From Zizania palustris (lineage: Eukaryota > Streptophyta > Magnoliopsida > Poales > Poaceae): a stretch of DNA of 64,000 nt. This document shows positions 35,955-47,700 of this stretch, in pieces (the stretch's first letter is position 1; each line of letters begins with the position of its first letter). The notes under the pieces are model-generated. The model ran no database searches. It was not told the origin of the DNA and saw nothing but the letters and a program-made list of their open reading frames with translations. The stretch spans positions 73,170,811 through 73,234,810 of the forward strand of contig JAAALK010000288.1 in the NCBI GenBank assembly GCA_019279435.1, read 5' to 3'. A program made the translations under genes and the position numbers.

Positions 35955-36123
35955 GAAGAACTCACTTACTCAAGGATAAAAGGTACTTAGCACTGCACAC
36001 CAGTGCCTAGTATTTTCTCACAACACACCACACCAACAAAGATTGCTTACACTGGTTTAAATAAGAAACACACGTTTGAGACCCCTCAACTTCGCTGAAG
36101 CACACTCGTAGCTTCTCCACTAA
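35955..36123 (-). repeat. Right (5') LTR of copia B, first part
   Basis: Matches the left LTR from ACAGAAGAACTCAC onward; about 85 bp of the LTR inner end, the primer-binding site and the gag start are deleted. It is interrupted at ACTAA by the gypsy element; its continuation is at 48163-48450. Confidence 0.85.
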
Positions 36124-39100
36124 TGTAACACCCCAAATTTTCAATACAATAAAAACATTATTAAATTCAATTTCTTGGAATATATATTTCTGAAAATACT
36201 TTAAATACCCTTTTATACCCAATTGAACTACAGCATAGAGTAGATGGCCAAATTAGGAGGTGAAACTTTTTGTATATGATCCTAAGACCAAAATATATTT
36301 TTGAGAATTTTTATAGATTTTTATCAACCTTGGAAGTAGCCCTAAGATTTTAATCTATTTTCTGGAATTATTTTTAATCAGAAATGCTTAGAAACAGTAA
36401 TGGGCCTCCTCCCCTCCCCTCTCTCTCTCGGCCGGCCCAGCCCACTCCCACCCGCACGCGCCTTCTGACCAGTGGAGCCCACCCGTCAGTGACCCCCTCT
36501 CCTCTCACGCGCGCACCCGACACCCCGGCCCCACCTGTCGGCGCCAACCGTTCCCTCTCGCGCCCGAGCTCGGCCCCACCCGTCAGTCGCCACCCTCGCT
36601 TGCCCGTGGCCGCCGACCAGTGGCCCCCGCCTGTCAGCTTCGTCATCAACCTCGCGCCAGGCCCCCCTAATCCCGCCGGCGAGAACTTCACCTCGGATCC
36701 CCTCGCCGGCTCCCCCTTCCGTTACACCGAGGCCGGCATTAACTCCCCCGAGGCCCACCAGTCAATTAAGCGCGTTAAGGCGCGCGTTTAAGCCTCTGGA
36801 TCGCCTTCACGCGCATGGCCGCGCCTTCGCCGGTGAGTAAAGCCCTCCTTGGCTTTCCTTGCATGCGAGCCCCCTCCGACGTCCTATTTAACCCCCCGGC
36901 CTCCGCCGCGTCTGACCCCCACGCCCACTCGCCTCGAGCACGATCAAAACACACTCCACCCGGTCTTTAGCGCAACACCGCCGCCCATTCACCAGCCGTC
37001 GATCGCCGTCGCCGGAGTACCCCTCCGTCCTCGTCGACCGCACCTCTACGACCGCAAGGACCGCCCCTACCTCGGCCACACCTTCGCTGGCCAAGGAGAT
37101 CGCCGGATCCCCACCGCCGTCGAGTACCCGAGAAGCCCTTCGCGTCTACCCTCGCCGCCGATCGCCGTCCGCCGCCCTTCATCGCCGTCGAAGGTACCGT
37201 CGAGACCGCCATGGCCTCCTCTTTCCATTTTTGCATAGAACCAGGGCCTAGCCCCCTCGTAGGCGCCGTCGCCGCCGCACACGAACCCCGCCGTCGCCGG
37301 AGACGAAGGGGGGTACAACCCCCTTAGCGCGTGTCGTGCCGGATCTCATCCTGGCCGCACGATCGCGATCGGAGCGCTCTGGTTAAAACCCTACGAGATT
37401 TAATCTCCGCCCTCGATCCGGTCAAAGGGGTACCAGGCCATCTGGGCCGTTGATCGCTTTTAAAATCCTTGACTCAATCTCGTGCGTCCACGTTATACCC
37501 TTTCGCACGTTTTAATCCTGGCCGTCCATTATAACTTACGCGCCCGCCTCGCCTGCGCGCGTTGGATCTGGATCCGATGGTCCAAATCGACCCGGTTCAC
37601 GCGCACAGTGCGCGGGTTCACCGTGGGCCTGGCTCACCGTGGACCCGAGGGGTTAAAATTGAAAATGAATTTCAGAAATGCTTTTAAACTTGAAAAATTC
37701 ATATCTGGCGCATTTGAACTCTAAAAATTGCCATTCCAATTTCAGAAAATTCATAATATTATTCTCTACATGTTTATGCAATAAAAACAGTAGGTTTACT
37801 TTAGACATTTCATGTTTATTTAAATGAACATTCAAGTACCCTTAGGTTAAAAATGTAAATTTAAATTATTTAAAATCCAGTAAGGTTTGTGTTTATTTAT
37901 TTCCTGTTGATATGAACAAACCCCTAAGTTTTCTATGGGACTTTCATTTTAGATTTATTAGAGGACTTAAAAATGAGAATAACCACTTTTAAAACCCTTT
38001 TTCAAAGGACAACACTTCATTTTAATTTCTTTTAAAATTATCTATAAACTGAATTTCAGAACCCTAACAACTTGATTTATTTTTAATCAAACCAACTTAA
38101 ACCTATGTGATTATTATGTGATGTTATATTGTTTGGTTAAATGTTGTATTCATTTTATTTTACTTTATTATATTAAAAAGACTACGACGCCGTCGAAGAG
38201 CCGGAGTACTTCCCCGAAGTCCCTCCCTCTCCCTTTGCTGAACAAGGCAAGTCACCAAACCAATTTTTTGAGCATATTGAACCCAAGTTTGATTAAACTA
38301 TCGCTAAAACACATAGGTTATATATGCATTAGTCAAATGAACCCTTACAATATATTTATTTAGGATCCCCCGACCTTGATGTGCAACCCAAGCCATGTTA
38401 TCTCGCCTAACCTCCTTGTCACCATATGATCAATGATATTAGCTAGTGTCCAATGTATTGACACGATCGCTATAGGATGAAAATGAGTCGTAGCAAAATT
38501 GTTCTATTATATGATCCCCGTTACTTCTTATCCTTGGAAATTCTGTTGGTGATGAGTTATGGTTGTGAGTGTATGCATGGTGGGTTCCGGGTGCAAGCTA
38601 GGGCATTGGTCGGTAGCACCCGGGGCACTATAAGGACCGGTCTGAGGGATCCGTTGCAATACACTTACGTACTAACCACAAGTCTAGTGGGTAAGTCCTA
38701 ACTAAGGTATGGATTGTTCCAAACCGTGGCCACCATTTGGAGATGGGTCAAGTTGCACCTGCGGGTGACTTGTACCAATGTGGCGCAAAGGGGGTGCGAC
38801 GTTAGCCGGGATGCGGCCCGGCGCGCCGGCGAAACCTAGAGCGGGTGGTTATCGCTTGGAACATTTCATGTCGAGGTTTTGGCACGAGTTCCCATGGTAT
38901 GGGTCATCTCGTTTGGGATGAGTGCGTGCCTTGTGGCTACAGTAGTACATCTCTGATCAGAGTCTTAAATCTTTTCGAAAAGCCGAGCCCACGGTCAAGG
39001 GCGGGTTGCGTGACATCCCCCAGTTAGTTTACTCTGAATATGTATGTGCATGATGGATTGACATGTAAGGACCGTTGTGCGAGGAGGTAAAACGTACTCC

Positions 39101-39546
39101 TCGAGTTAGTTGATGTTATTGATATTCATGTTTACTTTCCCGCATGACTAAAATGTGATTACACTAAATGCAATAACTGAAACTGTACTTTTCCGCAATG
39201 TTAGCCATTACCCTTCCTTGTTTATTATCCTGCATTATTACTTGCATTTGCGGTGGCTTGTTGAGTACTTTTTGTACTCATACCCGTTGGACCCCACAGA
39301 GGATGCTTACTACGAATACGGTCTGGAGTAGCGACCCAGTCGAGAAGAAAGATCCTGAAGAAGATGTTCGTCATGCCGCTTTTTAATTATTTTTATTACT
39401 GTTTCTACTAAGACTTTGATGTAATAAATATGGTCTGCGTACCATGGATATTGTCGTATGTACGTTGTCGCATGATGAACCTCTTGTATTATTGTTTTTC
39501 TTCTGAAATTCAATAATGTCTCGATTTGATAAATCGGGGCGCAACA
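36124..39546 (+). repeat. Solo LTR of gypsy element C
   Basis: A 3423-bp LTR beginning TGTAACACCCC and ending GGGGCGCAACA, with ACTAA at 36119-36123 and 39547-39551. It is nearly identical to the 3' LTR at 44732-48157; scattered substitutions and short indels amount to roughly 1% by eye. It contains GC-rich frames (for example 36384-36791) that recur in the other LTR, but they carry no domain. LTRs over 3 kb are typical of the Del/Tekay chromovirus group. Confidence 0.93.
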
Positions 39547-39946
39547 ACTAATCTCATTCCTACATGCAAGGCACAACTCCCTGCATGCAAGACTTGACTC
39601 AGCCACTACCCAAGCCAACGTGTACCTTCATGGCTGCTCATCGCACTAGCTGCACACAATGGGTGGGAGCTTCATCATATGGACGTCAAATCGATGTTCT
39701 TAAATGGAGAGCTCACAGAGGAAGTGTACGTACATCAGCCGCCTGGATTTATCAATGAGGAGCAGAAACACAAGGTACTCAAATTGCATAAAGCTCTTTA
39801 TGGACTTCGTCAAGCTCCAAGGGCATGGAACTCCAAACTGGATGCATCACTGGTGTCACTTGGATTTGAACGATGTCCACTTGAACACGGTGTGTACAAG
39901 AAGCTCACATGAAACACGTCACAGTCGAGAAGAAAGATCCTGAAGA
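39547..39946 (+). other. Chimeric segment: copia B LTR, copia A pol and gypsy LTR pieces
   Basis: 39547-39636 copies the copia B LTR (as at 48158-48247). 39632-39922 copies copia A reverse transcriptase (as at 49028-49318), including DVKSMFLNGELTEE and LYGLRQAPRAWN. 39922 to about 39946 copies gypsy LTR sequence (as at 47948). The first junction lies in a shared GGCTG(C), so end-joining at microhomology is likely. It is a by-product of duplication and deletion, not a gene. Confidence 0.85.
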
Positions 39947-39958
39947 TGGTATCAGAGC
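39947..39958 (+). other. Primer-binding site of gypsy C
   Basis: TGGTATCAGAGC. The segment TATCAGAGCCGACT is repeated 18 bp downstream (39949 and 39967). Confidence 0.8.
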
Positions 39959-40098
39959 CGACTGATGTATCAGAGCCGACTCGACTGTAGGAAGCCAAAC
40001 AGACCCACCTAGCCATTAGCCATAAGAAATTATTTCTCGAAAATCTACTTTATAAACTTTGTTCCTCTCCTCACTTTATTCAACTTGCTATTTTGTAG

Positions 40099-40740
40099 AT
40101 GCCAGTCTACCAAGTCCACAGCTACTGCCGCCATTACGAGGGCTTCGTTCGGGAGCTCCGTATGATGCTCACCTTCCTCGGGTTCCTCTTCGAACCCGAA
40201 TCCCAAGGAGTGTACCCCGACGAGTTCGCCGGGCCTTGCGACGTCTCCCTCACCGTCCACGGCTCCGGAGAACACCTGCCGCCCTACACCACAGCACTTG
40301 GAGGCCCGACTTTTGACGTCGCGTGCCAACGAGTCGCCCTCCAGGCCCTCATGGAGCTGAGGATGATCTACGACGATCGTCTTCAGAACTCGTCCTTCCG
40401 GCTTGTGCCGAAGCGTACTCCCGAAGCCCACCGTAGCATCTACCTCGGAGTTCACTCCGTGCGTGATCCGGTCATGGCCCGGCAGTCACGTCTTCTACAG
40501 GCTATGGACGATCTCCATACCGAGGCGGTGCTCGACGCCGACGAGCACCATGAGGCGGTTGAGTTCCTTCGTGAAGAAACGAAGAACTTGATCCAGCAGA
40601 ACGGCGAGCTGCAGCGCAAGATCATGCAGCTGCAGAAGGATATTGCGGAGATGGTTCCTCTTCTTCCAAGGAAGAAGAAGCCCATCCGTGAGCCCCTCCC
40701 TCGCCCCAAGAGGATCCCGCCACGACCCTCCCCCGCCTAG
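40099..40740 (+). CDS. ORF0 of gypsy C (upstream of gag)
   Basis: A 213-residue frame from ATG 40099 to TAG 40740. The N-terminal half (YQVHSYCRHYEGFVRELRMM, FLGFLFEP, GVYPDEF) is compact. The second half has a coiled-coil-like run (REETKNLIQQNGELQRKIM) and a Pro-rich basic tail. The sequence continues in the +1 frame to 40879 with SDSIIENFLEPTIPLEPRT, so a 1-base indel near 40720 has probably cut an original of about 260 residues. It lies 190 bp before gag. ORFs in this position are known from rice RIRE3 and RIRE8; their function is unknown. Confidence 0.75.
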   Translation: MPVYQVHSYCRHYEGFVRELRMMLTFLGFLFEPESQGVYPDEFAGPCDVSLTVHGSGEHLPPYTTALGGPTFDVACQRVALQALMELRMIYDDRLQNSSFRLVPKRTPEAHRSIYLGVHSVRDPVMARQSRLLQAMDDLHTEAVLDADEHHEAVEFLREETKNLIQQNGELQRKIMQLQKDIAEMVPLLPRKKKPIREPLPRPKRIPPRPSPA

Positions 40741-41069
40741 ACCCTCCACCAGCGCCCCTACACCACGCCCTGGCCTCGTCTCCGACTCCATCATCGAGAA
40801 TTTTCTCGAACCCACCATCCCTCTGGAGCCGCGTACTCGTGGTTCCGAGAGCACGGAGACCGCCTCCGGTGGCGAGTAGGCGTTAGGAGCCGCTGTTTAA
40901 ATAAGAAAAAAAGCGTGATTTTGTATGTGGTGCTACCCGCGACGAGTGTGTTGTGGGTAGAATAAGAACTGATTGTAATGAATGTTTTTACCACTTAATT
41001 TATATGCATGAACTATTCTTGTTAATTGTGTTGTCAACTTTTTGCCTTATAACCTTATGAATTCAGAAG

Positions 41070-42257
41070 ATGGCCGACCACCAGAACACCGGCTCCAACA
41101 ACGGAGCAGGAGGAAGTCGTGATGCGCCCGAGGGTGTTGTACCCAACTGGGGTGCAACGGGCCCGCGTCAATCTGGGTCGCCCTCCGCCATCCACCCCAC
41201 CTTGGCGGAGATGATGGCGAATCAGAACCACCTGATCACCGCCCTCCTCACCCAAATGCAGAACCAACAGGCTCAGTTGGACCGTCTGCAGAACGGGGAA
41301 CCTGCCCCTCGCGCACCAGCACCCGCGCCCGCTCCGCAACTCTCCGAGTTTCTGCACGTGCGCCTGCCCATTTTCTCAAGCACCACCAACCCGATGGAGG
41401 CCGGAGATTGTCTTCGCACCATCGGAAAGAAGCTCGACCTCCTCCCCTGCACCGACCGGGAGCGAGTGGCCTTTGCCACTCACCAGCTTCAGGGTCCCGC
41501 CGCTGAATGGTGGGACAACTATCATGAGTCCCAGCCAGAGGACCACGTGGTGACATGGGCGGAGTTCACCATCGCCTTTCGTGCCGCCCACGTCCCCGAC
41601 GGTGTCATCGCGGTGAAGCAGCAGGAGTTCCGCGACCTGCAACAAGGCAACCGAACCGTCATGGAGTACCTCCATGAGTTCAATCGCCTCGCCCGCTACG
41701 CACTGGAGGAAGTGCGCACCGACGCCCTCCGCCAAGCCAAGTTCCTCCGGGGACTCAAGGATGAGCTGTCCATCCAGCTCGTCGCCACCGACTACGCCGA
41801 CTTCCAACGGCTAGTCAACAAAGCGCTCATCCAAGAGACTGAGCAAAACAGGCTGGACCTCAAGAAGAGAAAGATGATCGCCTTCAAGCATCAACAGGTG
41901 AACTCGCAGAGGCCCCGCTTCATCCCTCCGCCACCAGCGCCCGCCTACCATCCTCGGCCCGCCTACAGGCCACCTCACGCCACCGGTGGATCCAACGCCG
42001 GGCATCCTCGCCCCGCTCCACTAGCTCCGGCCGCTCAGCCGATGCCAGCCGCCAAGGCTCCAATCTTGAAGGATCGCCAAGGAAGGCCGGTCGTCTGCTT
42101 CAACTGCCGCAAGGAGGGGCACTATTCGCACCAGTGTCCTCATCCCAAGCAGACTCAAGGCGCGGCACCCAACCAGGCAGTCGCGCCCGCGTCAACCATA
42201 TCAGCGCGGAGGAAGCTCAGGAGGCTCCTGAAGTCGTGCTCGGTACGTTTACTGTGA
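41070..42257 (+). CDS. gag: Gag of gypsy C
   Basis: ATG 41070. The N-terminus is Asn/Gln- and Pro/Ala-rich. The retrotransposon gag domain spans roughly residues 90-270, with FSSTTNPMEAGDCLR, AAEWWDNYH and RTVMEYLHEFNRLARYA. A Pro-rich hinge leads to an intact CCHC knuckle CFNCRKEGHYSHQC near residues 349-362. After about 42190 this frame runs into unrelated residues, while the protease continues in another frame (HISAEEAQEAPE), so a frameshift lies near 42190. It forms the particle core. Confidence 0.9.
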   Translation: MADHQNTGSNNGAGGSRDAPEGVVPNWGATGPRQSGSPSAIHPTLAEMMANQNHLITALLTQMQNQQAQLDRLQNGEPAPRAPAPAPAPQLSEFLHVRLPIFSSTTNPMEAGDCLRTIGKKLDLLPCTDRERVAFATHQLQGPAAEWWDNYHESQPEDHVVTWAEFTIAFRAAHVPDGVIAVKQQEFRDLQQGNRTVMEYLHEFNRLARYALEEVRTDALRQAKFLRGLKDELSIQLVATDYADFQRLVNKALIQETEQNRLDLKKRKMIAFKHQQVNSQRPRFIPPPPAPAYHPRPAYRPPHATGGSNAGHPRPAPLAPAAQPMPAAKAPILKDRQGRPVVCFNCRKEGHYSHQCPHPKQTQGAAPNQAVAPASTISARRKLRRLLKSCSVRLL

Positions 42258-44688
42258 ATTCCGTACCGGCCGTAATATTATTTGACTCTGGAGCAACCCA
42301 CTCCTTCGTCTCGGAAGATTTTGTGAAAACAAACGAACTGGACGTGCTCCCTCTACCCACCCCCATGGTGATTGCCACTCCCGGCAATAGGACCTTAGCC
42401 CGCTTATACAGCCCTAAGGTTCAAATTGACATCCAAGGAGCACCGTTTCGGGCCGAGCCAGTCCTCATCCAGTGCACCGGACTCGACCTTATACTAGGGA
42501 TGGATTGGCTGATGAAGCACAAGGGAATGATCGACTGTGCCAGCAAGTCCGTCACGATAACCAACTGGCTGCAGCCCACGACCGTGACCGAGATCCGAAG
42601 TTTTCTCGGATTGGCCGGATACTACCGCCGGTTCATCGAGAATTTTTCCAAGATCGCCAAGCCTATGACCAGACTGTTGCAAAAGGAAGTGAAGTTTGAA
42701 TGGACCCCCGACTGCGAAGAAAGCTTCCAGACCCTCAAGAAGAAGTTGGTATCAGCTCCTATTCTGACGCTGCCAGACATCCGGAAAGACTTCCACGTTT
42801 ACTGTGATGCCTCTCGTCAAGGATTGGGATGCGTCTTAATGCAAGAAGGGAAGGTGATATCCTACGCCTCCCGGCAACTGAGACCGCATGAGCTGAACTA
42901 CCCCACCCACGACCTGGAACTAGCAGTCGTGGTTCATGCCTTGAAGATATGGAGACATTACCTTGTGGGGAATCGGTGTGAGGTCTTCACCGACCACAAG
43001 AGCCTCAAGTACATATTCACCCAACCAGATCTGAATCTCAGGCAAAGGAGATGGTTGGAACTGATCAAGGATTATGACTTGGGCATCCATTATCATCCAG
43101 GCAAGGCCAATGTGGTGGCAGACGCCCTCAGTCGAAAAGGGTACTGCAATGCCATCATGGTTCAGGACCAAGCTCCCTTACTTTACAAGGAGATGGAAAG
43201 GCTAAACCTAGGGATCACTACCCGAGCGTACCTCGCTGCCTTGGAGTCTCGGCCCATCTTGATAGACCAGATCCGAGAAAGGCAGAAGGAAGACCCGGAC
43301 ATCCTGGAGATCCAGCAGAACATGAGAAAAGGTAAGGCCCCCGGATTTTCCGAGGACGAGCATGGTACCATCTAGTTCGGAAACCGGATCTGCGTACCCG
43401 ACAAACCTGAGTTGAAGACCCTCATCCTCCAAGAAGCCCATGATACTCTATACTCCATCCATCCCGGGAGTACAAAGATGTACCAAGACCTCAAGGAAAA
43501 ATATTGGTGGGTCAGCATGAAGAGGGAAATAGCTGAGTATGTGGCCAAGTGCGACACATGCCGGCGAGTCAAGGCAGAGCATCAGAGACCTGCCGGACTT
43601 CTTCAACCTCTCAAGGTCCCTGAATGGAAGTGGGAAGAGATAGGAATGGACTTCATCACGGGACTGCCTAGGACCCAAGCTGGTCACGATTCTATCTGGG
43701 TGATCGTCGACCGACTCACCAAGGTAGCTCACTTCGTTCCGGTCAAGACAACTTACACCGTCGGCCAAGTTGGCTGAATTGTATATGACCCGGATCGTGT
43801 GCCTTCACGGAGTTCCTAAAAAGATTGTATCTGACCGTGGGAGTCAGTTTACCTCCAAGTTTTGGAAGAACCTTCAAGAGGAACTCGACACCCGGCTGAA
43901 CTTTAGCATCGCCTATCATCCACAGACTGACGGTCAAACCGAAAGGGTCAACCAGATATTGGAGGATATGCTTAGAGCTTGTGCTCTAGACTTTGGCGGA
44001 ATGTGGGACAAGAACTTACCGTACGCAGAGTTCTCCTACAACAACAGCTATCAAGCCAGCCTGCAAATGTCCCCGTTCGAAGCACTCTATGGACGTAAGT
44101 GCAGAACGCCGTTGCTCTGGGATCAAACCAGAGAGTCGCAACTATTTGGGACTGATCTATTAAGAGAAGCTGAAGAGAAGGTTAAGATCATAAGAGACCG
44201 ATTGAAGGCAGCCCAATCCCTGCCAGAAGAGCTATGCCGACAACCGTCGAAGAGACCTAGCCTTTGAGGAGGGCGATTATGTCTATCTCCGAGTCACTCC
44301 CCTCCGTGGCACTCAAAGGTTCAACATGAAAGGCAAACTAGCACCCCGCTACGTCGGACCTTTCCAGATCCTCCGACGGCAAGGAGAAGTGGCATATCAA
44401 CTCGAACTGCCTCCATCCTTGGCAGGAGTTCACGATGTGTTCCACGTCTCTCAGCTGAAGAAGTGCCTCCGTGTACCCACCGAGCAAGCCGACCTTCAGC
44501 AGCTCAATGTCCAAGAAGACTTGACCTACATAGAGAAACCCATCAAAATCTTGGAAACCAAGGAGAGAGTAACCAGAAGCCGCGTCGTTCGTTTCTGCAA
44601 GGTTCAATGGAACAACCATCCCGCCGAGGAAGCCACTTGGGAAAAGGAGGACGAACTGAAAGCCCAATATCCCGAGTTATTCGAGTAG
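42190..44688 (+). pseudogene. pol: Pol of gypsy C, reverse transcriptase core deleted
   Basis: Protease FDSGATHSF near 42281; ILGMDWL near 42490. Directly after, at about 42565, the sequence jumps to TEIRSFLGLAGYYRRFIENF, the connection next to RNase H, so the palm with its YVDD (about 300 residues) is missing. RNase H: DFHVYCDASRQGLGCVL, THDLELAVVVHAL. A TAG lies at 43373. Integrase: HPGSTKMYQDL..CDTCRRVK zinc region; D, D and E of the core in MDFITGLP, SDRGSQFTS and QTERVNQ. Frameshifts occur near 43760 and 44220. The C-terminus has a GPF..HVSQLKKC region and a chromodomain-like VQWNNHPAEEATWE. It cannot encode an active polyprotein. Confidence 0.9.
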
Positions 44689-44731
44689 CGTTCCAATCTC
44701 GAGGACGAGATTCTTGTAAGGGGGATAGGTT

Positions 44732-47700
44732 TGTAACACCCCAAATTTTCAATACAATAAAACATTATTAAATTCAATTTCTTGGAATATATATTTCTGA
44801 AAATACTTTAAATACCCTTTTATACCCAATTGAACTACAACATAGAGTAGATATCCAAATTAGGAGGTGAAACTTTTTGTATATGATCCTAAGACCAAAA
44901 TATATTTTTGAGAATTTTTATAGATTTTTATCAACCTTGGAAGTAGCCCTAAGATTTTAATCTATTTTCTGGAATTATTTTTAATCAGAAATGCTTAGAA
45001 ACAGTAATGGGCCTCCTCCCCTCCCCTTTCTCTCTCGGCCGGCCCAGCCCACTCCCACCCGCGCGCGCCTTCTGACCAGTGGAGCAAACCCGTCAGTGAC
45101 CCCCTCTCCTCTCACGCGCGCACCCGACACCCCGGCCCCACCTGTCGGCGCCAACCGTTCCCTCTCGCGCCCGAGCTCGGCCCCACCCGTCAGTCGCCAC
45201 CCTCGCTCGCCCGTGCCCGCCGACCAGTGGCCCCCGCCTGTCAGCTTCGTCATCAACCTCGCGCCAGGCCCCCCTAATCCCGCCGGCGAGAACTTCGCCT
45301 CGGATCCCCTCGCCGGCTCCCCCTTCCGTTACACCGAGGCCGGCATTAACTCCCCCGAGGCCCACCGGTCAATTAAGCGCGTTAAGGCGCGCATTTAAGC
45401 CCCTGGATTGCCTTCACGCGCATGGCCGCGCCTTCGCCGGTGAGTAAAGCTCTCCTCGGCTTTCCTTGCATGCGAGCCCCCTCCGACGTCCTATTTAACC
45501 CCCCCGGCCTCCGCCGCGTCCGACCCCCACGCCCACTCGCCTCGAGCACGATCAGAACGCACTCCACCCGGTCTTTAGCGCAACACCGCCGCCCGTTCAC
45601 CAGCCGTCGATCGCCGTCGCCGGAGTACCCCTCCGTCCTCGCCGACCGCACCTCTGCGACCGCAAGGACCGCCCCTACCTCGGCCACACCTTCGCTGGCC
45701 AAGGAGATCGCCGGATCCCCACCGCCGTCGAGTACCCGAGAAGCCCTTCGCGTCTACCCTCGCCGCCGATCACCGTCCGCCGCCCTTCATCGCCGTCGAA
45801 GGTACCGTCGAGACCGCCATGGCCTCCTCTTTCCATTTTTGCATAGAACCAGGGCCTAGCCCCTCGTAGGCGCCGTCGCCGCCGCACCCGAACCCTGCCG
45901 TCGCCGGAGACGAAGGGGGGTACAACCCCCTTAGCGCGTGTCGTGCCGGATCTCATCCTGGCCGCACGATCGCGATCGGAGCGCTCTGGTTAAAACCCTA
46001 CGGGATTTAATCTCCGCCCTCGATCCGGTCAAAGGGGTACCAGGCCATCTGGGCCGTTGATCGCTTTTAAAAGCCTTGACTCAATCTCGTGCGTCCACGT
46101 TATACCCTTTCGCACGTTTTAATCCTGGCCGTCCATTATAACTTACGCGCCCCGCCTCGCCTGCGCGCGTTGGATCTGGATCCGACGGTCCAGATCGACC
46201 CGGTGCACGCGCACAGTGCGCGGGTTCACCGTGGGCCTGGCTCACCGTGGACCTGAGGGGTTTAAAAATTGAAAATGAATTTCAGAAATGCTTTTAAACT
46301 TGAAAAATTCATATCTGGCGCATTTGAACTCTAAAAATTGCCATTCCAATTTCAGAAAATTCATAATATTATTCTCTACATGTTTATGCAATAAAAACAG
46401 TAGGTTTACTTTAGACATTTCATGTTTATTTAAATGAACATTCAAGTACCCTTAGGTTAAAAATGTAAATTTAAATTATTTAAAATCCAGTAAGGTTTGT
46501 GTTTATTTATTTCCTGTTGATATGAACAAACCCCTAAGTTTTCTACGGGACTTTCATTTTAGATTTATTAGAGGACTTAAAAATGAGAATAACCACTTTT
46601 AAAACCCTTTTTCAAAGGACAACACTTCATTTTAATTTCTTTTAAAATTATCTATAAACTGAATTTCAGAACCCTAACAACTTGATTTATTTTTAATCAA
46701 ACCAACTTAACCCTATGTGATTATTATGTGATGTTATATTGTTTGGTTAAATGTTGTATTCATTTTATTTTACTTTATTATATTAAAAAGACTACGACGC
46801 CGTCGAAGAGCCGGAGTACTTCCCCGAAGTCCCTCCCTCTCCCTTTGCTGAACAAGGCAAGTCACCAAACCAATTTTTTGAGCATATTGAACCCAAGTTT
46901 GATTAAACTATCGCTAAAACACATAGGTTATATATGCATTAGTCAAATGAACCCTTACAATATATTTATTTAGGATCCCCCGACCTTGATGTGCAACCCA
47001 AGCCATGCTATCTCGCCTAACCTCCTTGTCACCATATGATCAATGATATTAGCTAGTGTCCAATGTATTGACACGATCGCTATAGGATGAAAATGAGTCG
47101 TAGCAAAATTGTTCTATTATATGATCCCCGTTACTTCTTATCCTTGGAAATTCTGTTGGTGATGAGTTATGGTTGTGAGTGTATGCATGGTGGGTTCCGG
47201 GTGCAAGCTAGGGCATTGGTCGGTAGCACCCGGGGCACTATAAGGACCGGTCTGAGGGATCCGTTGCAATACACTTACGTACTAACCACAAGTCTAGTGG
47301 GTAAGTCCTAACTAAGGTATGGATTGTTCCAAACCGAGGCCACCATTTGGAGATGGGTCAAGTTGCACCTGCGGGTGACTTGTACCAATGTGGCGCAAAA
47401 GGGGGTGCGACGTTAGCCGGGATGCGGCCCGGCGCGCCGGCGAAACCTAGAGCGGGTGGTTATCGCTTGGAACATTTCATGTCGAGGTTTTGGCACGAGT
47501 TCCCATGGTATGGGTCATCTCGTTTGGGATGAGTGCGTGCCTTGTGGCTACAGTAGTACATCTCTGATCAGAGTCTTAAATCTTTTCGAAAAGCCGAGCC
47601 CACGGTCAAGGGCGGGTTGCGTGACATCCCCCAGTTAGTTTACTCTGAATATGTATGTGCATGATGGATTGACATGTAAGGACCGTTGTGCGAGGAGGTA

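Noticed and set aside
36384..36791. 135-residue GC-rich open frame, recurring at 44991-45398
   Set aside because: Both lie at the same place in the two gypsy LTRs. The frame is Pro/Arg-rich low complexity with overlapping frames on the other strand; GC content alone explains it.
39679..39912. Separate copia element suggested by the reverse transcriptase fragment
   Set aside because: It matches 49075-49308 almost base for base and has no LTRs of its own; it is a duplicated piece of copia A.
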